Positions 33,792 to 43,463 of a stretch of 64,000 nt of DNA are shown one piece after another (within the stretch, counting starts at the first letter, position 1; every line of letters starts with the position of its first letter). The stretch comes from JBMOKU01 sp049324315 (lineage in GTDB: Bacteria; Bacillota; Clostridia; Peptostreptococcales; Thermotaleaceae): NCBI GenBank assembly GCA_049324315.1, contig JBMOKU010000025.1, positions 1 to 64,000 of the forward strand, given 5' to 3'. The position numbers were made by a program, and so were the translations under genes. The notes under the pieces are model-generated. The model did no database searches. It saw only the letters and a list, made by a program, of their open reading frames with translations, and had not been told where the DNA came from.

Positions 33792-35315
33792 ATGGGTTCT
33801 ACCTTTTCTGGCATAGCAATAGCAAACAGTGGATTGTATGTGAGTCAGAGAGCACTGAATACAACCGGACATAATGTGTCCAATACGGATACAGAGGGTT
33901 ATGTACGACAACAGGTCATGCAAGTGGATACAACCTATATTAAAAACGGAAAATATCAGGCGGGTACCGGTGTAGGTATTGAAGAAACCAGACAAATGCG
34001 AAGCATTTTTCTTGACAATATGTACAGAAACGAGAAAAGCAGCCTTAGCTATTGGCAGGCCAGGCAAAATACTGTTGACGATATAGAAGCTGTGATGGAT
34101 GACCTTTCCGATGATGGCGGCATGCAGAATGCCATAGATGAATTTTTTAATGCCTGGGAGGAGGTTTCGAAAGATCCTACCGGAGGAGCGGCAAGGGCAT
34201 CCTTGATCGAATATGGTAATTCTCTCGTAGAAATGTTCAATCAGGTTGATGACCAATTGGATCAGATACAAGAAAACCTTGATTCCCAAATAGAAGCTAT
34301 GGTGGAAGATATCAATTCCATTGCAGAGCAGGTTGCCGAATTAAACGGAAAAATCGCCAGATGTGAAGCCAATGGGGATAATGCCAATGATTACAAGGAT
34401 GAGCTGAATTCGCTGCTGGATACACTATCCGAATATGTGAATATTAATGTTTCTATAGACAGCAACGGAATATACAATGTTTCAATCGGAGGAGCAAATC
34501 TGGTCAACGGAACAAATGCCAATAAGCTTACATGCGAGACCAATCATTCGAATGGTACCTTCAATACAGTAGTCTGGGAAGACAGCGGTACACAATTGAA
34601 ACTTAAAGATGGAATGCTATTGGGTTTAATAGAAGCAAGAGGAGATGTCAGTGGCGGTAAAGGCAGCGTCGGAAATGGCTCCCCAGTGGAATCCGGAGAT
34701 GAAGAAGCTGATATTGATGCCGATGCCGACAGCTATAATTTCACAGGGGACAGTAAAAACATTGTATCAGAGATTCGTACAGGCTTGAATATGATGGTTA
34801 GTCTTCTGGCAAGAAAGGTTAATGAGATCCACAGCAGTGGAGAAGGATTGGACGGAAGCACTGGGAATGACTTCTTTGTTAAAATAGATGACAGTCTTCC
34901 TTTTGAAGTCGGAAATATAAAAGTTAATCCGGAGCTGGACGATACGGACAAAATTGCAGCATCCAGCATAGGCGGAAGTAATGATGGAGCCATTGCTGCT
35001 GAGATTTCCGATTTTAGCAATACGGAGTATTTTAAATACGATGGTTTGAAAACGAACATCAGTGAGTTTTATTCCAAACTGGTAGGTTGGATAGGCACCG
35101 AAGGGAACGAAGCTAAAAACGCTGTCAGTAATCAGGATACTTTGGTGCAGCAGGCTCAAGCAAGAAAGGAGTCGCTATCTGCAGTATCTTTGGATGAGGA
35201 ACTGTCAAATTTGGTGAAATATCAGCACGCATACAATGCAAGTGCAAGGGTAATGAGCACAATGGATGATATGATCGCAACGGTTATCAAAGAAATGGGT
35301 GTGGTTGGGAGGTAA
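33792..35315 (+). CDS. flgK: flagellar hook-associated protein FlgK, paralog 1
   Basis: A 507-aa hook-filament junction protein. N-terminal ALNTTGHNVSNTDTEGYVRQ and C-terminal LDEELSNLVKYQHAYNASAR are the FlgK hallmarks. The middle is Asp/Asn/Gly-rich. GAGAGGAGGAG precedes the ATG. A second full-length FlgK homolog follows after 5 nt, so one may have a specialised or redundant junction role. Confidence 0.88.
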   Translation: MGSTFSGIAIANSGLYVSQRALNTTGHNVSNTDTEGYVRQQVMQVDTTYIKNGKYQAGTGVGIEETRQMRSIFLDNMYRNEKSSLSYWQARQNTVDDIEAVMDDLSDDGGMQNAIDEFFNAWEEVSKDPTGGAARASLIEYGNSLVEMFNQVDDQLDQIQENLDSQIEAMVEDINSIAEQVAELNGKIARCEANGDNANDYKDELNSLLDTLSEYVNINVSIDSNGIYNVSIGGANLVNGTNANKLTCETNHSNGTFNTVVWEDSGTQLKLKDGMLLGLIEARGDVSGGKGSVGNGSPVESGDEEADIDADADSYNFTGDSKNIVSEIRTGLNMMVSLLARKVNEIHSSGEGLDGSTGNDFFVKIDDSLPFEVGNIKVNPELDDTDKIAASSIGGSNDGAIAAEISDFSNTEYFKYDGLKTNISEFYSKLVGWIGTEGNEAKNAVSNQDTLVQQAQARKESLSAVSLDEELSNLVKYQHAYNASARVMSTMDDMIATVIKEMGVVGR

Positions 35316-35320
35316 GTGAA

Positions 35321-36862
35321 ATGAGTTCTTTTTCTGGACTGAGTATTGGTGTAAGGGGCCTGGCTGCCAGTCAGACCGCGCTCAACACAATTAACCATAA
35401 CATCAGTAATGCGGACACTGTGGGATATTCAAGACAGGTTGTCACACAAAAAGCATCTGATCCGATGAAAACAGGAAATGGAACAGGCATGACGGGGACA
35501 GGTGTAGATATTACTGCTGTAACGCAGATACGGAATGTATTTTTGGATCAACGGTACTGGAGTCAGAATGCTACTTATGGGGAATGGAATGTTAAAAGTA
35601 ATATTCTTTCTGAACTGGAAGCACTAATGAACAATTCTTCAGATGACGGTTTGGACGATGTTATGAATCGTTTCATCTCCTCTATGGAAGACCTTGTGGA
35701 TGATCCCAGCAGTGATTCTGCCAGGGCCGCTATGGTGCAAGAGGGGAAAGCTTTGACCAAATATATGAACAATATGGCCGGGAGTTTACAGGATTTGCTG
35801 GATGATTGTAATGGCTCCATCAAAAACAAAACGGATGAGATTAACTCCTATGCCAGGCAAATTGCTACTTTAAATGAGCAAATATATAAGGCAGAGCTTG
35901 GAGGAAGCACTGCCAATGATCTCAGAGATCAAAGAACAGTTTTGGTGGACAAGCTGTCTTCCATTGCGGATGTACAGGCCAATGAAGTGACGGTTGGTAC
36001 TTTGGCAGACGGACAACCTGATGTCAGATTTTACGTAAAGATTAATGGCATAGATCTTGTGAATCATTTTGATACCAATGAACTGGAGTGCTATACGGTG
36101 AACGACGGTTCAGATAAGGATGGAACGTATGCTGTCCGGTGGGCAGGCTCAAACAATGATGTTAACTTTCAAGGTGGAGAAATGAAAGGATATCTTGATA
36201 TGGCCAATGGAGATGGGGCAAATGTCGGATTTAAAGGTATTCCATATTATATGAACGAATTGGATACATTTGCACAAAGTCTTGCAAAAGCATTCAATGA
36301 GGGTGTATATCAGGACGGCAACTCATACTCCAGTGGTCATGCAGGTGGCGTTGGGGCCGATGGTACGACGGGAACAAGGTTTTTTTCCTATAATGGAAAA
36401 TCTTCGGATGAGCTAATGGAAAGCGGTTCTGATTTGGATTCAATTTATAAGAACATTACGGCTGCCAATATATCCCTTACTTCCGATGTGGAAAATAATA
36501 CGGACAAAATTGCTGTCTCTTCTGCCAGTGGGGAATCAGAAAATAGCGACAATCTAAAGGAATTGTTGAAAATCTTTGAAGATTCCAGGGTGTTTGATAA
36601 CGGTACACCATTGGATAATATTAACTCCATCTATACAACCATGGGGGTGGAAGCTTCCTATGCGTCTAAATTGTCTGACCGGCAGAAAAATATTTTAGAC
36701 CACATTGACAATAACAGAACCTCCGTATCTGGCGTATCCATCGATGAAGAGTCTTCAAATCTTGTGAAATACCAGCAGACCTATAATGCGGCGGCCAAGG
36801 TAATCAGTGTTATGGATGAGATCCTTGATGTAACGATTAACTCATTGGGAGCGAATTGGTAA
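35321..36862 (+). CDS. flgK: flagellar hook-associated protein FlgK, paralog 2
   Basis: A 513-aa protein with the same ends as paralog 1: TALNTINHNISNADTVGYSR near the N-terminus and IDEESSNLVKYQQTYNAAAK near the C-terminus. The middle regions have diverged strongly, as expected of an old duplication. It starts 5 nt after paralog 1 with GGGAGG. Two FlgK proteins in tandem may form a mixed junction ring, or may serve different filaments. Confidence 0.87.
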   Translation: MSSFSGLSIGVRGLAASQTALNTINHNISNADTVGYSRQVVTQKASDPMKTGNGTGMTGTGVDITAVTQIRNVFLDQRYWSQNATYGEWNVKSNILSELEALMNNSSDDGLDDVMNRFISSMEDLVDDPSSDSARAAMVQEGKALTKYMNNMAGSLQDLLDDCNGSIKNKTDEINSYARQIATLNEQIYKAELGGSTANDLRDQRTVLVDKLSSIADVQANEVTVGTLADGQPDVRFYVKINGIDLVNHFDTNELECYTVNDGSDKDGTYAVRWAGSNNDVNFQGGEMKGYLDMANGDGANVGFKGIPYYMNELDTFAQSLAKAFNEGVYQDGNSYSSGHAGGVGADGTTGTRFFSYNGKSSDELMESGSDLDSIYKNITAANISLTSDVENNTDKIAVSSASGESENSDNLKELLKIFEDSRVFDNGTPLDNINSIYTTMGVEASYASKLSDRQKNILDHIDNNRTSVSGVSIDEESSNLVKYQQTYNAAAKVISVMDEILDVTINSLGANW

Positions 36863-36901
36863 ATATGGTTGACAGTAGTAGATATCAATGAACGGGGTGA
36901 T

Positions 36902-38287
36902 ATGATGAGAATTACAAATGGTATGATGATTCAAAACACCATCAGAAATATCAATAACAACCTTGTCAAGCTTTCGAAGATTCAAAACCAGACATCCTCA
37001 CAGAAAAAGCTACAAGTTCCTTCGGATAATCCTGTGGCTGCAGCAAGATCCCTTGAGCTACAAAGTTATACGGCAAAAATAAGTCAACAGAAAAAGAACG
37101 CTGATGATGCCAATTCGTGGATGAAATACAGTGACTCTGCCCTCGAACAGATTGGAGACAGTATGACGGAAATCAGGGAGTTAGTTGTACAGGCATCCAA
37201 TGGAACCCTTACGGATGATGACAAAAATAAAATAAACGATGAAATTAGAGAACTAAAGAATGGTATTATTCAGACTGGCAATTCCAGTTACTCAGGAAGA
37301 TATGTTTTTGCAGGATATAATACCAATGAGGCGCCCTTTGAAATGGTTACCACCGACGTAGGGGATAAAGTTATGTACAACGGAAAATATTTGTCTTTGG
37401 GTGGGCCGGTTTCAGCATCGGTTTCAGACAGTGAACTGATAGATTTTTATACTGCCAATATGGACAAGGTCAGTGGACAGCCAGAGCTCACATCGGCTAA
37501 GTTCGAAACCTTCACAGCTGCTTCACCAGCTCTTAGCTTTAACTTAACCTTGGATGGGGTAACCCATGCAATCAGTCTGACCGATGGAACTACTTACGAC
37601 GCAGAAACGCTTGCAGCAGAATTGCAGGCGAAGGTAAATGCTGCATTTCCTTCCGACAGCGGAGAGCCGGACCCAATGGTTAAGGTTAGTAGTGATGAGG
37701 GCAAGGTCGTGCTTACGGCTCAGTCCGGCAGTAGTATATCAATCAGCAGCGATACTTTAGACGTCAGTAAAATAGGTTTTAGCAACGGAATGGTGTCCTC
37801 TAAAAATGATAGTGAAAAGATCTCCTACATACTGGGCAGCAATAACCAAGTGGCGGTAAATGTGGAGGGAAGTGATATATTTGGACAAGGTGAGGACAGC
37901 TTTTTCAATACACTTACAAAAATCGAATTGGCATTGGCGGGTGAAACACAATATAAAACTGCAGCATATAACGAGGGTCCCCCTGCGGGAGTTACTGTTG
38001 AAACCAGAGATTTGGACCTATCAAGCTTATTGGGCGACTTAGATAAAGATATAGATAGGATGCTGGCAGCAAGATCGGACCTGGGAGCAAGAACCAGTTA
38101 TGTTGAATTGACGCAAAATCGTTTGGATGATAATTATACAACGTATTCAGAATTGCTTTCTAAAAATGATGATATAGATCTTGCCGAAGCAAGTATGAAT
38201 TTGTCAAGTGCCCAGACTGCATATTCTGCAGCCTTATCTTCTGGTGCAAAGGTAATTCAAAATACGTTACTGGATTTTCTGCGATAA
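36902..38287 (+). CDS. flgL: flagellar hook-associated protein FlgL
   Basis: A 461-aa flagellin-like junction protein. The N-terminal RITNGMMIQNTIRNINNN and LQVPSDNPVAAARSLELQ regions and the C-terminal LTQNRLDDNYTTYSELLSKN segment identify FlgL. It is longer than the about 300-aa minimal form because of a middle insertion (about 190-300). GGGGTG precedes ATG 36902 (with a second ATG directly after); an upstream TTG at 36869 lacks a ribosome binding site. Confidence 0.88.
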   Translation: MMRITNGMMIQNTIRNINNNLVKLSKIQNQTSSQKKLQVPSDNPVAAARSLELQSYTAKISQQKKNADDANSWMKYSDSALEQIGDSMTEIRELVVQASNGTLTDDDKNKINDEIRELKNGIIQTGNSSYSGRYVFAGYNTNEAPFEMVTTDVGDKVMYNGKYLSLGGPVSASVSDSELIDFYTANMDKVSGQPELTSAKFETFTAASPALSFNLTLDGVTHAISLTDGTTYDAETLAAELQAKVNAAFPSDSGEPDPMVKVSSDEGKVVLTAQSGSSISISSDTLDVSKIGFSNGMVSSKNDSEKISYILGSNNQVAVNVEGSDIFGQGEDSFFNTLTKIELALAGETQYKTAAYNEGPPAGVTVETRDLDLSSLLGDLDKDIDRMLAARSDLGARTSYVELTQNRLDDNYTTYSELLSKNDDIDLAEASMNLSSAQTAYSAALSSGAKVIQNTLLDFLR

Positions 38288-38379
38288 GGACCCAACAGCT
38301 CCTAGAAGCTGTTGATAGGACGACAATATGGAAGGAGATGCCATTGAATACAATATGATGAATTGTGGAGGGGATGATT

Positions 38380-40293
38380 ATGAGCAGTTCAGTCAACGGT
38401 AATTATTATAGTTCCAGTTCAAACCGTGTTACTGGAATGGTTAGCGGTCTAGATGTGGACAGTATTGTAAAAGGGCTAATGGATGCGGAAAAGCAGCCAC
38501 TGAATAAGCTTAAACAGAAAAGACAGCTTTCGGAGTGGGAGCAGGAGGCTTATCGTGATGTTAACAATAAATTGAGGAGTTTTAATGATAAATATTTTAG
38601 TTATACAAATCCATCCAATAATATGCTTTCACAGTCAACCTATAAACAATTCTCAACAAGTTCCAGTAATGAATCCGTTGTTGTCATATCTGCAGATGCT
38701 GAAGCCAAAGCAGGTACACATACCATAGAAGTCAGCAATCTGGCAACTGCGGCATCGTATAAGAGTCCATCATCGATCACAAAGACCATAACGGCATCAT
38801 CCATCGCTAATTTCAGCGAAGCAGTGGGATCCAGCTTCGTGCTGAATATTGACGGAGCCAAGACAACCATTACCCTTGACGATAGTGTTACGAATATGGA
38901 TGATTTGCAAAATAAAATTGATGAAGCTGTAGGAAGTGGAAAAATCAAGGTTTCCGATACGAATGGCGATGGGAGTGGATATCTGACCATATCAAAAGTG
39001 GATGGGAGCGGTATAGGTACCATTTCCCTGAGCAGTGAGAATGACAGCAGTGGATTGTCTGCTTTGGGGTTCTCAAGTGACGATCAGCTAAAGAATTATT
39101 TAGATACATCAGATACGTTGGAGGAGATTTCAAAGAATTTGGATAATTCTTTCACCTTCGATTCAAATGGTAATATCGATTTGACCATTAATGGTGTACA
39201 TTTTGCGTTTTCCAAAAGCACGACGCTGAAAGAAATGATTAGTGAAATAAACAGCTCGGACGCTGGTGTTACCATGAAATACAGCACAAACAGCGATAGC
39301 TTTTCTATTACAGCCAATACTACGGGAGCAGGAAATAAGATCAACATGAGCGAATCGGGAAGTACTTTTTTACAAGATGTAGGTATCAATAACTATACTG
39401 CTGGTGAGGATGCTATTGCTATCATTGATGGTGAAGTAGTTAGAAGGAGCAGCAATTCTATAACCCTGGATGGGATTAGCTATAATCTTAAAAGCGAAAG
39501 TACAGAGAAACAAACCGTTTCAATATCCCAGGATACGGATGCTATTTATAACCAAATTAAAAGTTTCGTAGACGATTACAATAGTCTGATTAATGATATG
39601 AATCAAATAATTTCTGAAGAGTACGACAGGGACTATCCACCATTAACGGATGATCAGAAGGATGAAATGTCCGAGGATGAAATAGCATCATGGGAAAAAA
39701 AGGCAAAAAAAGGCCTGCTGGAAGATGATTCTACGCTTCAAAGTCTTCTCAGCAATATGAGGTCAGCCTTGTATGAATCGGTCAGCGGCGTCTCGGTACA
39801 TCTGACGGAGATAGGAATAACAACAAGCAGTAACTATCAGGACAAAGGAAAACTGGTGATTGATGAGAATAAATTAAGGAATGCGATTGAGAGTAATCCC
39901 GAAGATGTTATGAATTTATTTTCGCAGCAGTCCTCTTCCTATTCAGGAACAACAAAAGTAAGAAATCTGACATCAGAGCAAAGGGAAGTAAGAAACAGTG
40001 AAGAAGGACTGGCATACAGACTTTATGATATTATACAGGATAGTATTTCTACATATACCGACAGAAACGGCAAAAAAGGAAGTCTTATTGAAAAAGCCGG
40101 AATGGAAGGAGATGGCTCAGAATTTAACAATACGATTTCAAAGCAGCTTGACAAATATGATGAAGAAATTGATGAAATGATAGATAAGCTTGATGCTAAG
40201 GAGGATTATTATTATGAAAAATACTCTTATATGGAGACCTATATCAATCAAATGAATTCCCAACTGTCGTCTCTTCAGTCTTATCTTGAATAG
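38380..40293 (+). CDS. fliD: flagellar filament cap protein FliD
   Basis: A 637-aa filament cap and flagellin-folding protein. NRVTGMVSGLDVDSIVKGLM at the N-terminus and the C-terminal coil (YEKYSYMETYINQMNSQLSS) match FliD_N and FliD_C. ATG 38380 follows GGAGGGG. The 92-bp gap after flgL contains a perfect hairpin (CAACAGCT/AGCTGTTG, 38291-38315) without a T-run, perhaps an RNA-stability element. Confidence 0.9.
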   Translation: MSSSVNGNYYSSSSNRVTGMVSGLDVDSIVKGLMDAEKQPLNKLKQKRQLSEWEQEAYRDVNNKLRSFNDKYFSYTNPSNNMLSQSTYKQFSTSSSNESVVVISADAEAKAGTHTIEVSNLATAASYKSPSSITKTITASSIANFSEAVGSSFVLNIDGAKTTITLDDSVTNMDDLQNKIDEAVGSGKIKVSDTNGDGSGYLTISKVDGSGIGTISLSSENDSSGLSALGFSSDDQLKNYLDTSDTLEEISKNLDNSFTFDSNGNIDLTINGVHFAFSKSTTLKEMISEINSSDAGVTMKYSTNSDSFSITANTTGAGNKINMSESGSTFLQDVGINNYTAGEDAIAIIDGEVVRRSSNSITLDGISYNLKSESTEKQTVSISQDTDAIYNQIKSFVDDYNSLINDMNQIISEEYDRDYPPLTDDQKDEMSEDEIASWEKKAKKGLLEDDSTLQSLLSNMRSALYESVSGVSVHLTEIGITTSSNYQDKGKLVIDENKLRNAIESNPEDVMNLFSQQSSSYSGTTKVRNLTSEQREVRNSEEGLAYRLYDIIQDSISTYTDRNGKKGSLIEKAGMEGDGSEFNNTISKQLDKYDEEIDEMIDKLDAKEDYYYEKYSYMETYINQMNSQLSSLQSYLE

Positions 40294-40303
40294 GAGGAAA
40301 TTT

Positions 40304-40738
40304 ATGATGCCAAAACCTCTTCGATATATGGATTTTCTTAAAATGAAACAGAGCATCCTTGAAGATATATATAATAACAGCGTGGAGCAATCAGATGCAT
40401 TGGAAAGAAAGGATTACGCCCTACTTGAAAAGTTATTAAAGGCTAGGCAGAACGACATTGAAAAGTTTGGGCAAATCAGAGAATATCTTAAGGAGTATCA
40501 TAGTGTGGAAAAAAACGAGGAAACAGAAAAATTGGAACAGTCTATCCGTTTCTTGGTTCAGGAAGTGATCAATATCAATGGTACAAACACAAACGAAGCT
40601 GTAAATCAAAAAAATGATATAGCTGAGATGCTTAGAAACATAAAATTAGGCAAATGCGCCATTAGAAACGGATACTATAAAAAAATTCCCCAAAGGTACG
40701 GATACTTTATTGATAAAAAAATAGGGAAATATATTTGA
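40304..40738 (+). CDS. putative flagellar export chaperone (FliT/FlgN-like)
   Basis: A 144-aa, all-helical, highly charged protein. The length, coiled-coil pattern (EQSDALERKDYALLEKLLKA and RQNDIEKFGQIREYL) and position directly after fliD suit a FliT- or FlgN-type chaperone for cap or junction proteins. Sequence similarity alone is not decisive. AGGAGG precedes the ATG at 40304. Confidence 0.6.
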   Translation: MMPKPLRYMDFLKMKQSILEDIYNNSVEQSDALERKDYALLEKLLKARQNDIEKFGQIREYLKEYHSVEKNEETEKLEQSIRFLVQEVININGTNTNEAVNQKNDIAEMLRNIKLGKCAIRNGYYKKIPQRYGYFIDKKIGKYI

Positions 40739-40792
40739 GAGAATAGGAATTGAAAGATTTAAGAAAAAAAGCAAAAAAAGCTAAAAAAGTAT

Positions 40793-40819
40793 TAAGTCCC
40801 GGATAAAAGCTGCCGATAT
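40793..40819 (+). promoter_or_regulatory. sigma-D (SigD/FliA) flagellar promoter upstream of csrA
   Basis: TAAG (40793-40796), 15 bp, GCCGATAT (40812-40819): the -10 is identical to the Bacillus SigD consensus and the spacing is standard. It is about 215 nt upstream of csrA, with a strong hairpin in between. Confidence 0.75.
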
Positions 40820-40865
40820 ATTACATAGATAGCTAAATATGAATAAATGAAATAATCTATCAGGG

Positions 40866-40929
40866 ACGAGTGTATGATTCCAGTGCTTTCTGCAGGACGC
40901 AGAAACTGGAGGCAGCTCGTTTTATTTTT
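40866..40929 (+). terminator. long hairpin between the SigD promoter and csrA; terminator or leader structure
   Basis: ACGAG, CCAGT and TTTCTGC pair with GCAGAAACTGG and CTCGT, then TTTTATTTTTGC. It resembles a terminator, but lies downstream of the SigD promoter, so it could attenuate csrA expression or end a short transcript. Confidence 0.6.
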
Positions 40930-41034
40930 GCAAATTTTCAGTAAAATTACATAATATGTTAGATCGCAGCCTAAATCCAGGTCCCAAGAAATGATGGAAT
41001 ATATTCTTACCAATAGAGCAAGGAGGATGAGCTT

Positions 41035-41217
41035 ATGCTAGTTTTAGGGAGAAAACCTGGTGAGTATGTGATGATTGATGATCATGTCATGGTAAAAGTT
41101 GTGAGGAGCGATGATGGGGATCTAAGACTTGCCATTGAGGCCCCACGGGAAGTGAGAATTTTACGAGGCGAAGTGTATGAACAGCAAAGACTTGGTATAA
41201 ATAATAAAGAAAAATAG
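41035..41217 (+). CDS. csrA: carbon storage regulator CsrA, flagellin translation repressor
   Basis: A 60-aa RNA-binding protein with the canonical start MLVLGRKPGEYVMI and the RNA-contact segment APREVRILRGEVYEQ. In Bacillus CsrA blocks translation of hag and is antagonised by FliW. Here the downstream hag leader shows a matching two-site CsrA target, but no fliW gene is adjacent. AAGGAGGATGAG precedes the ATG. Confidence 0.93.
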   Translation: MLVLGRKPGEYVMIDDHVMVKVVRSDDGDLRLAIEAPREVRILRGEVYEQQRLGINNKEK

Positions 41218-41239
41218 CATAGTGCAGCAGATCATGGAT

Positions 41240-41303
41240 GAGCTGATTTTCATGCGGAAGCCGGTAGGATACCGGAAGAAGCATGCAAAATCAGCTTTTT
41301 TTG
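41240..41303 (+). terminator. terminator after csrA
   Basis: GCTGATTTTCATGC pairs with GCATGCAAAATCAGC, with a nested CCGGTA/TACCGG-type stem in the loop, and is followed by a T-run. Confidence 0.85.
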
Positions 41304-41434
41304 TTGGAGTTATCTACACCTAGAATCTACGATCATTCATTTTGTTGGGGATGAGGTTTCTGTTCAATTAAAGGATATCATAGACCCAATGGCTTTCCAT
41401 AAGCCTGAAAGTCTATCATATAAAAATATAACAA

Positions 41435-41474
41435 GGCGGAAAAAGGATGTCCGTCTCAAAAAAACAAGGAGGTA
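41435..41474 (+). promoter_or_regulatory. two CsrA-binding sites in the hag leader
   Basis: Site 2: GGCGGA and TCCGTC form a 6-bp stem whose loop AAAAGGATG presents the CsrA motif AGGAT (41435-41455). Site 1: ACAAGGAGGTA (41464-41474) overlaps the hag Shine-Dalgarno. This is the Bacillus hag architecture (upstream hairpin site plus SD site). No convincing SigD promoter was found directly before hag. Confidence 0.75.
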
Positions 41475-41481
41475 GTCTATT

Positions 41482-42717
41482 ATGAGAATCAACACGAACG
41501 TAGCAGGTCTTAACACATTGAACCAGCTTTCTAAAAATGAGAAAGCTACCAACAGTTCTCTTGCAAAATTGTCATCAGGACTTCGTATCAACAGTGCTGC
41601 GGATGATGCAGCAGGCCTTGCCATCAGTGAAAAGATGAAGGGACAGATTCGTGGTTTGGATAAGGCAAGCAGTAATTCAGAGGATGCTATTTCAATGGTT
41701 CAGACAGCAGAAGGTGCTCTTGCGGAGACAGAGAGTATACTCCAAAGAATGAGGGAACTTTCCGTTCAGGCTGCATCTGATACCAATACCGATGAGGACA
41801 GGGCAAACATACAGGATGAAATGTCACAGTTAATCGATGAGATTGACCGTATCAGCAATACGACCCAATTTAACAATAAGAATCTTCTGGATGGTTCCAT
41901 GAATGGCAAGGTAGCAGCGGATTCTGCCAATGTTCTGACGAATACTGCCCTTGCAGGTACTACAGCAGCTACAGACACCCTGGATGTTCTCACTGATGAT
42001 AACGGTGACAACCTTGGTATCGAAGACGGTGATACCATCAAAGTATCCTGGGCAGTAAATGGGGAATTGAAAACAGCTTCTGTAAGTGTAACGGCTGGTA
42101 CAACAACCCTTTCAGATCTTTTGAATGCTGCTTCCGCCGATGGAACCGGTGCCGTAGCCAGTGGTGATGTTACAGTGACTGCAACTACTGCTGGGTATGC
42201 AGGAGCTGTGGGAGGATTAACCTTTGAAGTGACAAGTTCTGATGGTAAGGTTAAAACTGAAGCTTCCAATATTCTTTCTTCATTCAAAGAGACTACTGCA
42301 GCAAAAGAAGCGAAGGCGGTTGATGGCAGTGCTACGCTGCAGATAGGTGCCAATGCAGGCCAGACCATGAAGGTTAATATAGGAGATATGGGTGCTGATG
42401 CGCTCGGTATTAAAAATTTAGACGCGTCAACCCAGGATGGTGCAAGTGTTGCCATTTCCGTAATCGATGAAGCTACCAGAAAGGTATCTTCACAGCGTTC
42501 CAATCTTGGTGCCGTACAGAACCGTCTTGAACATACTATAAACAATCTGGATACGGCCTCAGAAAATTTGAGCTCCGCACAATCTCAGATTGCAGATGTT
42601 GATATGGCTGCTGAAATGATGACATACTCTAAAAATAGTGTTCTGCAACAGGCAGCTCAGTCAATGCTTGCACAGGCAAATCAACAGCCTCAACAGGTAT
42701 TATCCCTGCTTCAGTAA
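41482..42717 (+). CDS. hag: flagellin
   Basis: A 411-aa flagellin. The N-terminal D0/D1 (MRINTNVAGLNTLNQLSKNE and the TLR5-contact-like ELSVQAASDTNTDEDRANIQ) and the C-terminal D1/D0 (SNLGAVQNRLEHTINNLDTA and SVLQQAAQSMLAQANQQPQQ) are conserved. The central Thr/Ala/Val-rich D2/D3 part (about 150-310) is variable and surface-exposed. Translation is expected to be repressed by CsrA through the leader, with FliD and FliS downstream in assembly. Confidence 0.95.
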   Translation: MRINTNVAGLNTLNQLSKNEKATNSSLAKLSSGLRINSAADDAAGLAISEKMKGQIRGLDKASSNSEDAISMVQTAEGALAETESILQRMRELSVQAASDTNTDEDRANIQDEMSQLIDEIDRISNTTQFNNKNLLDGSMNGKVAADSANVLTNTALAGTTAATDTLDVLTDDNGDNLGIEDGDTIKVSWAVNGELKTASVSVTAGTTTLSDLLNAASADGTGAVASGDVTVTATTAGYAGAVGGLTFEVTSSDGKVKTEASNILSSFKETTAAKEAKAVDGSATLQIGANAGQTMKVNIGDMGADALGIKNLDASTQDGASVAISVIDEATRKVSSQRSNLGAVQNRLEHTINNLDTASENLSSAQSQIADVDMAAEMMTYSKNSVLQQAAQSMLAQANQQPQQVLSLLQ

Positions 42718-42739
42718 TATTACACAGAAACCCATGAGG

Positions 42740-42770
42740 AAAAAGGGCCTTAGATTCCTAAGGTCTTTTT
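42740..42770 (+). terminator. terminator after flagellin
   Basis: AAAAAGGGCCTTAG pairs with CTAAGGTCTTTTT. Confidence 0.85.
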
Positions 42771-42822
42771 CCATATAGAAGAGATTTGAGCAGAACTATT
42801 TTCATGTTAGGAGGAACTTCTA

Positions 42823-43227
42823 ATGTCGCTAAATATGCCATATAAAAAGTATATAGAAAACTCAATATTGACTTCAAATCCTGAGGAATTAACGCTCATG
42901 TTATATAATGGGCTGATTAAATTTATAACCCAGGCCCAACTTGCCATAGAAGAACAGGATATGGAAAAAGCCCATAACTGTATCATTAGGGCAAAAAAAA
43001 TACTTTTTACGTTTGAAAATACTCTCGATATGAAATACGAGGTTTCTAAAGATATATTGCCAATATATGAATATATGTGTAAACGACTGACGGATGCAAA
43101 TGTTAAAAAAGATAAGAACATTCTAACGGAAATCCTGTATTTTGCAAAAGAACTGCGGGATACTTGGTCTGAAGTCATGAGAATTGCCGGTCATCAGGGT
43201 AGGGTTCCCCAAAAAGATAGGGGGTGA
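42823..43227 (+). CDS. fliS: flagellar export chaperone FliS
   Basis: A 134-aa four-helix chaperone that binds the flagellin C-terminus in the cytoplasm. The family signatures YKKYIENSILTSNPEELTLM and LMLYNGLIKFITQAQ are clear, as is the C-terminal LRDTWSEVM. TTAGGAGGAA precedes the ATG. It closes the flagellar cluster; 43228-43430 contains no supported gene. Confidence 0.92.
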   Translation: MSLNMPYKKYIENSILTSNPEELTLMLYNGLIKFITQAQLAIEEQDMEKAHNCIIRAKKILFTFENTLDMKYEVSKDILPIYEYMCKRLTDANVKKDKNILTEILYFAKELRDTWSEVMRIAGHQGRVPQKDRG

Positions 43228-43431
43228 AAATCTCTGCAGTGTACAGGTTTTTGAGATTATAAATGTCTCATTTAAGTTTGTATACATATACTTTATAGAA
43301 TTTGACTTGATCTGGTTACTGATACGTAGAATATCTAAAAGTTTAGTTAGCGGTGAAAGAAAACTTCCTCAATCCATCACTTTACACTGCAATAGCTTGT
43401 GCAAAACTTTTGTGGATAATATAACTGTAGA

Positions 43432-43452
43432 GGCGAACAGTGTTCGCCTGCT
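43432..43452. terminator. bidirectional terminator between fliS and the hydrolase
   Basis: AGGCGAACA pairs with TGTTCGCCT with minimal loop; T-rich on the plus side, and it also follows the minus-strand hydrolase stop. Confidence 0.6.
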
Positions 43453-43463
43453 TTGTTCTATTT

